Assembly (NCBI GenBank): GCA_000934455.1
Contig: KN889650.1
Coordinates: 11,525 to 44,327, forward strand
Source of the DNA: Apostichopus parvimensis
Taxonomy: Eukaryota > Echinodermata > Holothuroidea > Aspidochirotida > Stichopodidae
Length of the DNA: 32,803 nucleotides
Direction of reading: 5' to 3'
Positions 1 through 10,505 of the stretch are shown here, in pieces (positions within the stretch are counted from its first letter, which is position 1; every line of letters begins with the position of its first letter). The position numbers and the translations under genes are program-made. The notes below the pieces were generated by a model that did not search any database, was not told where the DNA came from, and worked only from the letters and a program-made list of their open reading frames with translations.

Positions 1-2147
1 GGTTGCCCTACCATTACGAAGGTGTTAAAATTCCTCGCCTGTTGGCAAACGTGTTGTATTATTTATGCAGATTATATCATTATGTTCATTTTACATTGTT
101 CTTTTTACACTTAATACATTTTTTTATACAGTTTTGTACTGGTGCCATGTTGCATTGATATTTCTTCTGCTGTATTTCGTAGTATTTGAGTAAAGGTTTT
201 CCCCGAGTTAGGATAGTTTTGTTTAGGTTAAAGAGTTTATTAAGCCATTTAAGTTTATTTAGCCATTTGTTCATATGTATATTTTCATTGTCATATTGTA
301 GAGTTTGTATAATAAAAGTCAGCCGTTGTTTCAACGCAAGAACACTCTTGCATCCTCATTTATAACTTATGAGTTCGAAGCGTAGGACCCTAAATCCGGT
401 AATTTCCCCCGCCATCCGCGGTTCGCTTCACAAATCAATTCAATTTGTTATTAAACATATTGTATTCATTTATTTCAATTATAGAATCGAGAATTATAGA
501 ATTAGCAGTTTGACCATTTTACAATGTGATACTCAGCTAGGTAAATTATTCCATGCTTGCCTAGATAATTATTCTTGGGCATGGCAAATTTCATTAAGGT
601 GGACACCAGGTATAGGAACCAAAGTTTTGGGGGATTTGTGAACCCATGCACCCCCCCCCTCCCCCTTCCCATGCACTTGGATGTGCCACTGTACAAATCT
701 GTGTGCTTGAGTGTTGAGTTTGTGTCATCAAATATTACATAGTTCAAGTTGAGCATGGAGGAAGGGGGGGGGGGGTTATATATAAAGGAATGCATAGTAG
801 TGTACTATAGAGACCTTCTTATCTGCTATGATTTTTATACATATTCAAGTTTTTAATGTCTAAAGTTTGAAAATGTTTTCACATATGCTGCACTATAGTT
901 GTCAAATTTGTAGGTCTATTAATTTCTTGTAAAACTCATTTTCATAAAATAGATATTGACAGACCTTGATATACTATGCTATGTACACAACAAGCATATA
1001 ATTGCAATTATATGTAATAGTACTACCCGGAACTAATGCTCTGATTGAGAAGTTACACAAACTATCAGTCTTGCATATAACACACACATATGTATGTTAT
1101 ATTAGGAGGTTGCTACGGATCCCAAGGAAAGAGATACTCATTCCTTCTAGCTGCCCAATGTACACAAACTATTTCTCTCACTTAGTAATTACTGTAGTTA
1201 TGTACACTAGACAGCCCTCCTTCACTTCTGACTTTATTGTACTCAGATTGATGAGTTGGTGTCATATTGGTCAGTCAAGTATAGCTATGTCCATGGTCCA
1301 TAAAGGTCATTATAGTTGCTTGTATCGATTACAAAGGAAATAAGCTTCTTGTGGGTTCAATTACTCAGTCAATCTGCCAGTTGTATAGTGTGTTGCTTAA
1401 CTACAGTAGATCCAGTTTCATGCACAGGGTGATTTAAGAATGACAAACTTTTAGAATTCTTGCTTTGTAGCAATATAGAACTCTAAAGGATGTTTGTCCT
1501 CAGTAAAAGTCTGTGTATTTATTAAAATATAATTTTTATTTAAACATCACAATTATGTCAAAGAAAATATGTATAGTACATTCAACATGCAGATATATCT
1601 GAACATTACATTGTAGATGCTCTACTGTCAAGTTGTCAACCCTCATGGAAATACTACGTTTCTAAAAAATTTCATCAGGTTTGGTTCCATGTATACCAGA
1701 ACAATCTTCTGCATGTTTTACTATCCTGTGTTTATGTAATTCGTGCATTAAATTGGTGAGAATCTTACTCTTGGGTTTGATGCTGCAACGTACTTAATAA
1801 TTGCTCTGTGCAAAACAGTTAAACTTTTTGATAAGGATGGACATGTTTTGTAGCCTGTACGTAGGGCAGGGTTTCACATGGGATTTTTCGTGTGAGAGGC
1901 AGCAATTGGTTTGTGACAAGGGAGTGAGCATACCTAATGGGAGGGGGGAGGGGGAGGGAGGGAGAAAGGGTAGTCTGGAGGCATGGCATGCCCAAAAAGT
2001 TTGTTAAACCAGGGAGCTGCTACTAGTAGCAGCTCCCTGGTTACACATCCCAATGTTAATCATCCTAACAATAAATTAGATAAAATGTTATGATAAATAG
2101 GCAGAAAAAGTTTTTATTTGTTGCTATTATTTATATATTGTCCACAG
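1..2147. other. Region without a supported gene
   Basis: I find no exon here that combines an open frame, plausible splice sites and recognisable protein sequence. The short open frames read as AT-rich noise. The stretch contains a C-rich run near 650-669, a G-run near 763-776, a G-rich purine run near 1940-1972 and the palindrome at 2007-2042. It could contain the promoter and 5' untranslated exon of the plus-strand gene that follows, because that gene's first coding exon appears to be preceded by a splice acceptor. That is inference only. Confidence 0.5.
2007..2042. repeat. 36-bp perfect palindrome
   Basis: The left arm aaccagggagctgctact is followed directly by its exact reverse complement with no spacer, giving 18 bp on each side of the centre. 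Symmetry stops at the next base on both sides. It lies about 105 bp upstream of the candidate first splice acceptor of the plus-strand gene. It could be a foldback relic, a dimeric protein-binding site or a recombination product. No coding role is seen. Confidence 0.95.
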
Positions 2148-2177
2148 CCAATTACGCAATGTCAGATGATGGCATGG
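2148..2177 (+). CDS. Candidate first coding exon of the acidic-protein gene
   Basis: A pyrimidine-rich stretch ending tccacag forms a plausible acceptor at 2147. An ATG at 2159 opens a short frame (MSDDGM) ending in a single G before GT at 2178. That phase joins exactly to the exon at 3329, which starts two bases into a codon, and would give MSDDGMALPKPTL. The donor (G|GTTCAA) is weak and the coding part is only 19 bp, so this is a phase-based inference. If it is wrong, translation could begin at the in-frame ATG at 3349. Confidence 0.35.
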
Positions 2178-3175
2178 GTTCAAGGCATTATTGGATTGCA
2201 ATGATTGCATTTTCTTTATTGTAACTTCTCTGAAACATTTACAGAGAGGCGGTGATGTTGGTAGTATTTTTGTGAGGTGGTCGCAAAAAAGGCGACCATG
2301 TTACAAAAGGAATACGAATGGAAACCCTGTAGTGTATTATAAAGAGAAAAAAAAATTAAAAATTTCTGTGTTTTCAGTGTGTTAAAGTCAGTTGTGAAAG
2401 AAGTCTTTATAATTGTTATAAAATTCAATCATTGCATAATAATGATACACAAACTATGATGTTTATTACCATCAAGGAAAATACAACTAAGTATAATACT
2501 TCTAAAAATAAATAACAAGTTTCAAGCCATACCTACAGTTCTTTCTAAGACTACTTTATGTACCTTACATAGTCTGTGTGGGTGATATTTACTGTTTTGA
2601 CTCTGAAATGATTACAACGAATGACAAAACAGATTTATTTTGTCAGAGCTGCCAACCTTACTTTCAAACCTTAAAACCATTATTTTACATACAAGTTAAC
2701 TATTAACCAGTTTACCATGCATGCATGTGAAACCAAAGAATTTTTACATAATTTACAAACAAATTCTCGCATGGTTCAAGACTACCACAGCTCACTGGTT
2801 GGTACATGATAAATGATTCATACATTGTTTATTAAAGTGAAACCAATCAACTGGAGGGCTTGTTATCAGGGTAACTCTAAGCATAAAACTACATAGGACA
2901 ATTTGCGATTCAGACTTTTTAAATTGCAACCCTTTCTTTTCAAGGTATATATATTAGATAACATGTTTTTGGAATTTTATATATTTAGGGAAAAATATCA
3001 TACACACCCATCTTTACCTTGATTTTCTGTACCAAATATGGAATGCCATTTCAACATATTTGGCAGATGTACACCTGTATTTGTAATATGACTGAAAACA
3101 AAACACAATTATGCACATGACCACCCATGTAGTTTTTGCATAAATACTACAAAGTTTGTCAGTTGAAGGGAAGAA

Positions 3176-3215
3176 GACAAAATTTGTCATAATCTAGATT
3201 ATGACAAATTTTGTC
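3176..3215. repeat. 40-bp perfect palindrome in an intron
   Basis: The arm gacaaaatttgtcataatct is followed without a spacer by its exact reverse complement. Each arm also contains a near-palindrome (gacaaaatttgtc), so the site has nested symmetry. It sits about 113 bp upstream of the acceptor at 3328, inside the transcribed strand if the candidate first exon is real. In pre-mRNA it could form a hairpin with 20 paired bases. Confidence 0.97.
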
Positions 3216-3328
3216 ATAGTCAACCCAGAACTTAAATTTGATGTATTTCTATGGGTAACTGGAATATTAATTTCAGAGACATTTTTTCATTTTATAAGTT
3301 TGATATCACTATTCCTTCTCTCTGACAG

Positions 3329-3444
3329 CCCTGCCAAAACCAACACTGATGAAGGCTGACAAGTTTCTAAGTAGAGAAGAGGCTCGAGACAGAAGACATA
3401 AGGTCTTGGAGGAAAAACAAATCAGATCACAAAATAATGCTCAG
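3329..3444 (+). CDS. Acidic-protein gene, exon with basic helical segment
   Basis: The exon lies between a strong acceptor (ttccttctctctgacag) and a CAG|GTTTGT donor. It starts with two bases completing a codon and then reads 38 codons, including KADKFLSREEARDRR and HKVLEEKQ. The heptad-like spacing of charged residues suggests a helix. An internal ATG at 3349 is the fallback start. The exon is too short for its own entry among long open frames and was found by splice-site and phase matching. Confidence 0.8.
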
Positions 3445-5900
3445 GTTTGTTATATTCGCTTAGTATTTAAAGAATGATCTTATTATGTGGTATTAGATGT
3501 TACATGTACATTCATACAGCTTCTTAGTCCAGAAAGAAAGCTTTTTTTTGTCGTGGCTGGCCTCATTGCCATTTTACGATGCACAAAATTCTTTTGGGGA
3601 AATTTTAAATCCTTTCACATTTGGGTAACACTTGCCAGTGCATATTGCAACCTATAGTGGGAGTCGTATTATGGTAATAATATTTTTATAGCTATTTGTA
3701 ATGAATAGTATGAAAAATTGTTCAGGAGGAATGCTTCACGTTTCTCGGAAAAATAAAAGAAACAGTTTCCAATCGCCAATTGCATGGTCACTGTTTTAAA
3801 ATCTTATGCAATGCCTTTTTTTCAGTTGAGTGCAAATAATTATTATACATCACCTTTCTAATTTGTGACATATTTAATGGACTAAATTATGGAGTTTTGA
3901 TTCTTTTATTGCAGGCAATTTCCGCCCAAGCGATGGTGGATCAAGAGAGACTTTCGACAAGTACGAGAAGATCTGTGCGGTCTTTCGCTAGTAACAGCAC
4001 AGCAACACCATTAAGAGCAACTGAACCATCAACGGATGGTAAGACTATATAGTTGACTTATGTCCCTAAAAATGTTTATAGTTGTTTTCATCCTCTTTAC
4101 TATAGCAATGTGGGTAGCTGAAACTGCATCAGCTACCTATAACCTCTCCCTCATACTCCCCCCTCCCCTTCCTCTTTGCATTTGCCTGAATCTGTAGCAT
4201 AATGGAGAACCATAAACTATCCTCATAATATAAAGCAGTTACAGTTTCTCCCCTGCATTCATCAAATATCATGTTTATCTGGTTTCTACAGTAACCTCAA
4301 AAAGTAAAACCAAAATGTCACTCGATATTTCCACAAATGTCAAAAGCTGGCTTCGTTTGTGGCTAACCCTCCACAAAGCAAATTTACTGGTGTATTTATA
4401 AACTGACTTTGTGCTTTATAACGCCTTTGTGTTATCTGTCAGTGTGATACAGGGACTGCTTAGTCTAGTATTGACATACTGAAGTTGCTTGGAAACAGTA
4501 CACCATGCACACAGTTTGTTTTTTGCTAAGTAGCTCACACATTGCTATGAAACTGACAATTGCTGTTTACATGGAGTCCATTCCACCTGCTTTAAGAACA
4601 ATGCATTGGTACAGTAAACTGTAAAGGTCAAATTTGATCAAAACGTTAAGCTAACAACTGAAGCAGTGGTTGCATCTGTAGCTGATCCGTCAAGCTTTGA
4701 GTTTACACACAGGTGTAGATTTTGTCTTGTTGGTTGTTGCGAAATGTACGAAAGTTCTACATTAGTCACACTTTAATGATAATTAATTAAAATGTTTATT
4801 CTTAGAGTACATCACCTACCTACCCTGGCCATATTGTACACAGCTGGTATACACCTTCTGTAAGATATTGTAGGTTGTGTTATGCTTACAAAGAATGACA
4901 AATGAGATTGAGGGATTTGTGCAAAGACGTATAATTCTATGGAAATGTGTGCACAAAATTTTTTCCTACTGTACATTTGTTATGAAATAAAATGCTAAAA
5001 AGGTATTTATGTAATACCATTATTCTCATGGAGTACATTGTAATTTTTTGCCTGTTTTCCAAGATGTAGAGTTGTATTATTCTCTTAACTAGTTGGTATC
5101 ACAATGTTATCGGTCTTGTTTGTTTGTATATTTTCTTACCAGAATTCGCAGTTTCAGAGAGGGTTCCCGAGAAGGGACCCGGTGGCATTAAACATATTCA
5201 AATCACATCTGACAAGGAAATTGGTCACCAAGCACCAGAAGTCATCGTAGAAGAATCAAAGAGTGTTATTTCTAGCGAAGATAAAGAAGGAAAATTGGCT
5301 CTCGTCGCAAGAGACAAAGAACTGGTAGAAACTGACAAAGTTGGAGAAGATGAAAGGGAAGGACAGTCAGCAAATATAACTCTTTCAAAAGAGAAAGAAA
5401 TGAAGGAAGGAATAAACAGTGAGTTGGGGTCAAAGGTTAATGAGAGGGAGGAGGAGGAGGGAAGATCTGTGGAGGTAAGAACGATGGCTAATTTAAATAC
5501 CAACGACAGTGAGAGTTTGGAATCCGAAAAACAGAGCGCAGAACCTCGTTCTGAGATCATAGAGACTCACGATAATCGAACAGTACATGCTGGTGATACT
5601 GTTGAGGATAATTCAGAGGTTAAAACAAACTCCATGGCTGAAACTGACAAACAAGGTATAGGTCAAAGGTCTAATCATGAAACCGAGGGAGAAGTTTCAG
5701 AGAACCAAGCAGCACCTGGCCATCAAGATGTCGATGAAGGGACAATATTGGACAACGATATAGGTGAAAGGATTGAAATAAAGGGAGAACAGAGGGAGAG
5801 TGTTCAAGAAGAGGGGTGGGATGGGTCAGATGAAGGTGTGGCAGACCTGGGTGATGTGGAAGAAGAGATGGAGAATGGGGTACATGGTGGGGTTAATTGA
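3329..5900 (+). CDS. Unrecognised acidic, charged protein gene (three supported exons)
   Basis: The join 3329-3444, 3915-4038, 5143-5900 keeps one open frame through GT-AG introns of 470 and 1104 bp and ends in TGA at 5898-5900. With the candidate exon upstream it would encode 338 residues. From the ATG at 3349 it would encode 325. The N-terminal part is a basic, likely helical segment (MKADKFLSREEARDRRHK) followed by a Ser/Arg/Thr-rich linker. The final exon is about 250 residues of Glu/Asp/Lys/Ser-rich sequence with no predicted fold, no hydrophobic segment and no signal peptide. I do not recognise the family. The composition fits a soluble, largely disordered nuclear, cytoskeletal or ciliary protein, but the sequence does not decide between them. 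The ends agree in phase (2 | 0 | 1), which is the main support that this is one gene. Confidence 0.8.
3915..4038 (+). CDS. Acidic-protein gene, Ser/Arg/Thr-rich exon
   Basis: The acceptor is ttcttttattgcag and the donor is GATG|GTAAGA, a strong match to consensus. The exon reads 41 codons plus one base, beginning AISAQAMVDQERL and continuing into a Ser/Thr/Arg-rich stretch (TRRSVRSFAS) typical of a phosphorylatable linker. The trailing G pairs with AA at the next exon to make a Glu codon, so the frame is continuous. Confidence 0.8.
5143..5900 (+). CDS. Acidic-protein gene, terminal exon
   Basis: An acceptor (tatattttcttaccag) precedes AA TTC GCA. The frame then stays open for about 250 codons to TGA, unusually long for this AT-rich window. 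The product is dominated by Glu, Asp, Lys, Ser and Gly, with clusters such as EREEEEGRS and VEEEMENG and no hydrophobic core. Length, composition and correct phase with the preceding exon make it real coding sequence, but low-complexity acidic tails give poor clues to function. The last residues are HGGVN. Confidence 0.85.
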
Positions 5901-5962
5901 CAAGGAACTTTTGAGTAGTACAATTTGAGGTAGTTTTCCAGAGCAGCTAAACAATATATATT

Positions 5963-5968
5963 ATTAAA
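5963..5968 (+). promoter_or_regulatory. Candidate polyadenylation signal (ATTAAA)
   Basis: ATTAAA, the commonest variant of the animal poly(A) signal, lies 63 bp after the stop codon of the acidic-protein gene, and a GT-rich stretch (gtatgtttgtgg) follows about 10 bp later. Position and downstream context fit a short 3' untranslated region. AT-rich sequence produces this hexamer by chance often, so support is modest. Confidence 0.4.
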
Positions 5969-6921
5969 ATATTTACAAGTATGTTTGTGGTAAAATGGGT
6001 GTTGTAGGACTCATTCAATATTTACTATTAGGAGAGAGGATTTAAATCTAAATCTTGATATAATTGGTAAATAATTATCATAGAAAAATGTGCATTTAGG
6101 AGACCTTTGGTATTGGTGCACTAATGTATACAAATATTCAAAATTTTAACAATGAACAGAAACAATGTATGATTTCAGCTATATCCTGTAATTGGAATAC
6201 GTCATTAGGTTGCTTTGTGTTATACATTGTTTCTCTTGTCAGTACAATAATGAGTCCACCAAGTTAGTGTATGTAGAAGATGGGGGCACATTGCACAGGC
6301 TGGAGGTGGGTCGGGTGGGGTGTGAGTGGGTTAATAGAATGCAGTTCTTACCACACGTTGAAAAGGGTTCATTAAAGAAACCAGACAGTAGTGTTAGTCT
6401 AAAATTTCAGTTTTTATGTTTCCCTTCTTTCATGCCTCATGTAGCTAGCATTGTCAGAATTAAGTATAACTAAACAGCATGTTGACTGCGTATTTGAGCT
6501 CTGTAGGTTTTTTGTTCTGGACTGGAGGTTGGGGGCCATGGGGGGGGGGTGCATGAGGGACATTGGGCAAAGATGAACTTGCCCTAGAATGTAGTTATAG
6601 TCTGCTGGCAACTGTCAGAAATTGACATCTAGCTATTACATTAAACTGTCTGATATTATTGTATTTGCATGCTTATTTGCTTAAATGTTCTCAGGTCATG
6701 CTTCTTGCCAAAGATAACAGTTAAAACTGTCATATTTAACCTGTTCATTAACTCTTTGTATTCAACTACAAAAAAAACACCTTGAGCAAATTAAGAATTT
6801 AAAGGTCATCAGTAATGGCCATAAATATGCTAGAAAGTCAAATAATGGTCGCTGAAGTTCAACTTCAACAATCAAGTTTACTCCTGAACCAGCCTTAATG
6901 GTCTGCTATATAGACACCAAC
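5969..6921. other. Intergenic sequence, no gene seen
   Basis: No exon-like frame with splice sites was found. The stretch includes a G-run near 6540-6549 and otherwise ordinary AT-rich sequence. Confidence 0.5.
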
Positions 6922-7229
6922 TATAGCACGCTCTCATGGGAAAGTTTCTTGAGATTACGTAATCGACCTGCCTTGGTCGTAAAATGACCTCTTTTTACCA
7001 ATAAGTCTGCAACGCCTGCCACATATATTTTCTTGTATGAGGGTCTTTGTGCGAATGCTGTATGATTAACTACACTGTAGACATGAACATATTTCCAGTG
7101 TTTACACAAAAATAGCCTAATGGTGTTAAGAAGCTCTGCAGGCTGATTGAAGATCCTGAGGTCGATTTACGACCTAGCAGGTCGATTACGTAATCAGTCA
7201 CAAACCTTTCCTAGCTATAGCGTGCTATA
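6922..7229. mobile_element. MITE with about 60-bp inverted ends and probable TA target site
   Basis: The left end reads tagcacgct, then gagattacgtaatcgacctg, then ggtcgtaaa. The right end carries the same blocks in reverse complement (tttacgacc, caggtcgattacgtaatc, agcgtgcta). TA flanks both ends, consistent with a Tc1/mariner-type target duplication. Both arms contain the 12-bp palindrome gattacgtaatc. The central part has no open frame of note, so this is a non-autonomous element of about 304 bp. The superfamily assignment is inference from the TA and the ends. Confidence 0.75.
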
Positions 7230-7754
7230 AGTGGAGCCAATAAAGCTGATCTTTAAGGTATTTTTCCTGAAACATTTGTGTAAGTAAACACTCCTCAATG
7301 TCTGGGAGTGATTTAGAGATCCAAGTTGAATCACCCAGACTGCAGTCTTTTGAAGAACTTCTAGCATTCTTAGCATGCTAAGAGTTGGCGCCGTTACTGA
7401 CACATTAGTGTTAAAGAATTATGTGTTTCTGTATTATTTAGAAACAGTTATCTAGTACTCGTTGCACTACCTCATTGACAGTGCTAGGGCAGATATACCA
7501 AGGTTTGTTTTTAAGCCACTTCAAAGCATCCATTAAATTGGAAAATTTATTTATTGTTTCTTTATTTATGGTCCATGTTTAATTATGGATTTGAGTTATG
7601 CCGTATTCATTAATGCAACTCACATAGAAAGAAAGATTAATGTGTCTAGCAAAAGACACAATCATCACAGATTTATAAAATACATGCTTATCTATGAATG
7701 ATAATTGTTCATGTTTCTTCTTTTATTTGAGTTTTTGATTTTTTCAAGTTTTGT

Positions 7755-8121
7755 TTAAAGGGTGTGAAGACTCACGCAAAAAGAAACGTCTAATGTCGGT
7801 AATCTGACCTAGTTTCGAATGAGGTGTAACAAAAGTGTTAAACACAACCATCGATCCCAGAAAATACACACACAGCTTGCTACCGTCTGTAATCAGACAC
7901 TAGTGTACAGTCAGTAGATACAGCTGTGGTCAATACCCAAGCACAGTATTCAAACGATACAGCGATGGACATATTAGGTCCAGCTAAAGATAACAAGGTA
8001 TCACGTTTCATTACTGTCTGCATTTTGTAGAGACACGCACAAAACGTCACTTGCAAGCAACAGAAAGTTAACTATTTCAGATGGCCGCACGCGGTTTGGG
8101 GGGAGTCTTCAATGCCTTTAA
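7755..8121. mobile_element. TTAA-flanked MITE, copy 1
   Basis: The element starts ttaaagggtgtgaagactc and ends gagtcttcaatgcctttaa, so its last 19-20 bp are imperfect inverted repeats with TTAA at both ends. The 367-bp sequence recurs in inverted orientation at 20161-20530 at roughly 85-90 percent identity by eye. It encodes nothing. TTAA at both edges is typical of piggyBac-type insertion, but the superfamily is inferred. Confidence 0.85.
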
Positions 8122-8595
8122 AACCTTGCAGTGTCAATACAGGGCATGCATAGGTAAAATTAATACCAATTTCAGAGAAGGGGTAGGGGTGAATCTGGTG
8201 TTGGACTGACAATTTTCAGAGAAAGTGAAAAATGAAAGTGGAACAAATGACGATTTTTATGCTTTGCTTGTATTTCTCCAAAGTGTAAAATAACAATGAA
8301 AGCAGTTAACTGCATAATCATATTAAAGTGTGTATTGCTAAACCCCAAATATAAATGAAAGATCTAAAATAACTTTTTTTACATTCTTTTGATTGATATA
8401 GAAAATATTTATATACATGAGCTCATTTGTTCGTAATTTCTACAAACAAGGAAATATAAAGTACTTTAACACTCTTTGTGGAAGCATTTCAGCTTTCACT
8501 GATTAGTCTGCAGATTGGCAAAGATACCTATATAGAACAACATAAGTTACTCCATAGCTATTCTCAGTGTCTGTATTATAGCACTGTACTGTACT
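8122..8595. other. Intergenic sequence, no gene seen
   Basis: AT-rich sequence with no supported exon or repeat. Confidence 0.45.
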
Positions 8596-8637
8596 GATGC
8601 AGCATTAGTCTTGCAATGATGCAGCATTAGTCTTGCA
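8596..8637. repeat. Two copies of a 22-bp repeat
   Basis: The block gatgcagcattagtcttgca occurs twice, 22 bp apart, as a small local duplication. Confidence 0.85.
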
Positions 8638-8656
8638 TTCATGGACTGATTAATAA

Positions 8657-8828
8657 CCATTCATTGATTGGTTGCACTTCCACATAGATGCATTCACGCA
8701 CTGACTAATTACCATTCATTGCACTTTCACATGGATGTATTCATTCACTGATTAACTACTATTCATTGATTGGTTGCACTTCACATAGATGCATTCATGT
8801 ACTGGTTAACTACCATTCATTAATTGGG
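8657..8828. repeat. Imperfect tandem repeat, 48-54 bp unit
   Basis: The block starting accattcattgattggttgc and continuing with acatagatgcattca recurs with starts near 8657, 8711, 8759 and 8813. Internal deletions vary the spacing between 54 and 48 bp. It is non-coding. Confidence 0.8.
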
Positions 8829-9715
8829 TGCTGTAAAACGGGATTATCAGCTAAAGCATCCGTTCCTATAGCATTATTCGTAAAGGATTATGGAAGCCAT
8901 AAATGATACATTTGGACAATTATGCATTTATGCCGTAAAGAAGTAGCTAACACCACCTACTTGTGAATACCTTCATTTGACCTTTGATCCCTACACCTAT
9001 ACCAGACCTTATATCCTACATAGCCTGTACAGAAATATTTGGCAAGACACAAATAAATTCTAAAGTATTCAAAGTTCACAAAATGTATCAAACTTTAAAT
9101 GCTGTAGGAACAAATTCTGCTGGAAGCTCACATGTGATATTGATTTTAACTGTTAAACTAGATGGCTAAATTAATAACAAAATGCTTGATTTCTATTGTT
9201 TTTGTTTACCTCTTTGATATTGCATAATATACTGCTCACAGAGAGACAAAATTTGAATGTTTTTCACAAATTGGAATCTTTGATACCATCAGTTTACTAT
9301 ACCGTACTTAGTGTGTGATGAATGTTACTATCATTAGAACCTCATATCAGAAAATAGGTTCAGCTAGTATCCACTTTTAGATGAAATATTATTCTTCCCC
9401 AATCCATCAAAGATGGACACTGTTTGGTGGTTCTCTTTGGGTTACACTGCTTGTTAAATTTTTGACCTGTATTAGGTTTCATGAAACCTCATTTAAAATC
9501 ACTACATGCACAATCCCATATTGAAGTCTACACTGATTCTATGTTGTCTGTCTTCATTTGCAAGATAAGAAAGATTGTATAAACTCTTTCTCTAAGATGA
9601 AACCTTTACTTTTGCTTCATCTTGATAATAAACAAGTTCTGCAGTACTATCGATCAAACCACCCAAGTCACAAACAGTTAAAAACACATTACGGTCCCCA
9701 TCACCTCACAAAGAC
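8829..9715. other. Intergenic sequence, no gene seen
   Basis: Short open frames near 8984-9169 and 9558-9761 lack splice support and any recognisable protein. The second simply runs into the minisatellite. Confidence 0.45.
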
Positions 9716-10505
9716 GGTAGCATCTACAGCTGAAACTACACAACAAAGTCTGTGTCTGTAGTTAAGGTAGCATCTACAGCTGAAACTACACAACAAGGTC
9801 TGTGTCTGTAGTTACGGTAGAATCTACAGCTGAAACTACACGACAAAGTCTGTGTCTGTAGTTACCGTAGAATCTACAGCTGAAACTACACGACAAAGTC
9901 TGTGTCTGTAGTTACGGTAGCATCTACGGCTGACACTACACAACAAGGTCTGTGTCTGTAGTTACGGTAGAATCTACAGCTGAAACTACACGACAAAGTC
10001 TGTGTCTGTAGTTACGGTAGCATCTACAGCTGAAACTACACAACAGAGTCTGTGTCTGTAGTTACGGTAGGATCTACAGCTGAAACTACACAACAGAGTC
10101 TGTGTCTGTAGTTACGGTAGCATCTACGGCTGAAACTACACAACAGAGTCTGTGTCTGTAGCATCTACAGCTGAAACTACACGACAGAGTCTGTGTCTGT
10201 AGTTACGGTAGCATCTACAGCTGAAACTACACGACAGAGTCTGTGTCTGTAGTTAAGGTAGAATCTACAGCTGAAACTACACGACAAAGACTGTGTCTGT
10301 AGTTACGGTAGAATCTACAGCTGAAACTACACAACAGAGTCTGTGTCTGTAGTTACGGTAGCATCTACGGCTGAAACTACACAACAAAGACTGTGTCTGT
10401 AGTTACAGTAGCATCTACGGCTGAAACTACACAACAAGGTCTGTGTCTGTAGTTACGGTAGCATCTACAGCTGAAACTACACAACAAAGTCTGTGTCTGT
10501 AGTTA
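9716..10505. repeat. Minisatellite, 50-bp unit, about 16 copies
   Basis: Units begin ggtagcatctacagctgaaa, continue ctacacaacaaagtctgtgt and end ctgtagttac. Starts fall every 50 bp from 9716 to 10116, then one unit shortened to 41 bp by loss of the gttacggta segment, then every 50 bp from 10207 to 10457. Variation is concentrated at a few positions (gcatc/gaatc, acagc/acggc, caaca/cgaca, aaagt/gagt/aggt), giving recognisable unit types. Fifty is not a multiple of three, so no frame persists and coding is excluded. Each unit contains ctacag near the front and ctgtag near the end, so single strands can fold back. Confidence 0.97.

Noticed and set aside
369..641. Open frame starting MSSKRRTLNP with a possible donor (CCG|GTAATT)
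   Set aside because: The donor would end in phase 0, which does not join the exon at 3329 or the candidate exon at 2148. The rest of the frame has no recognisable protein.
5225..5560. Minus-strand Ser/Leu-rich open frame
   Set aside because: It is the shadow of the acidic terminal exon on the opposite strand, produced by Glu/Asp-rich codons.
9558..9761. 67-codon open frame running into the minisatellite
   Set aside because: The 50-bp unit breaks the frame in the first repeat, and there is no splice or homology support.
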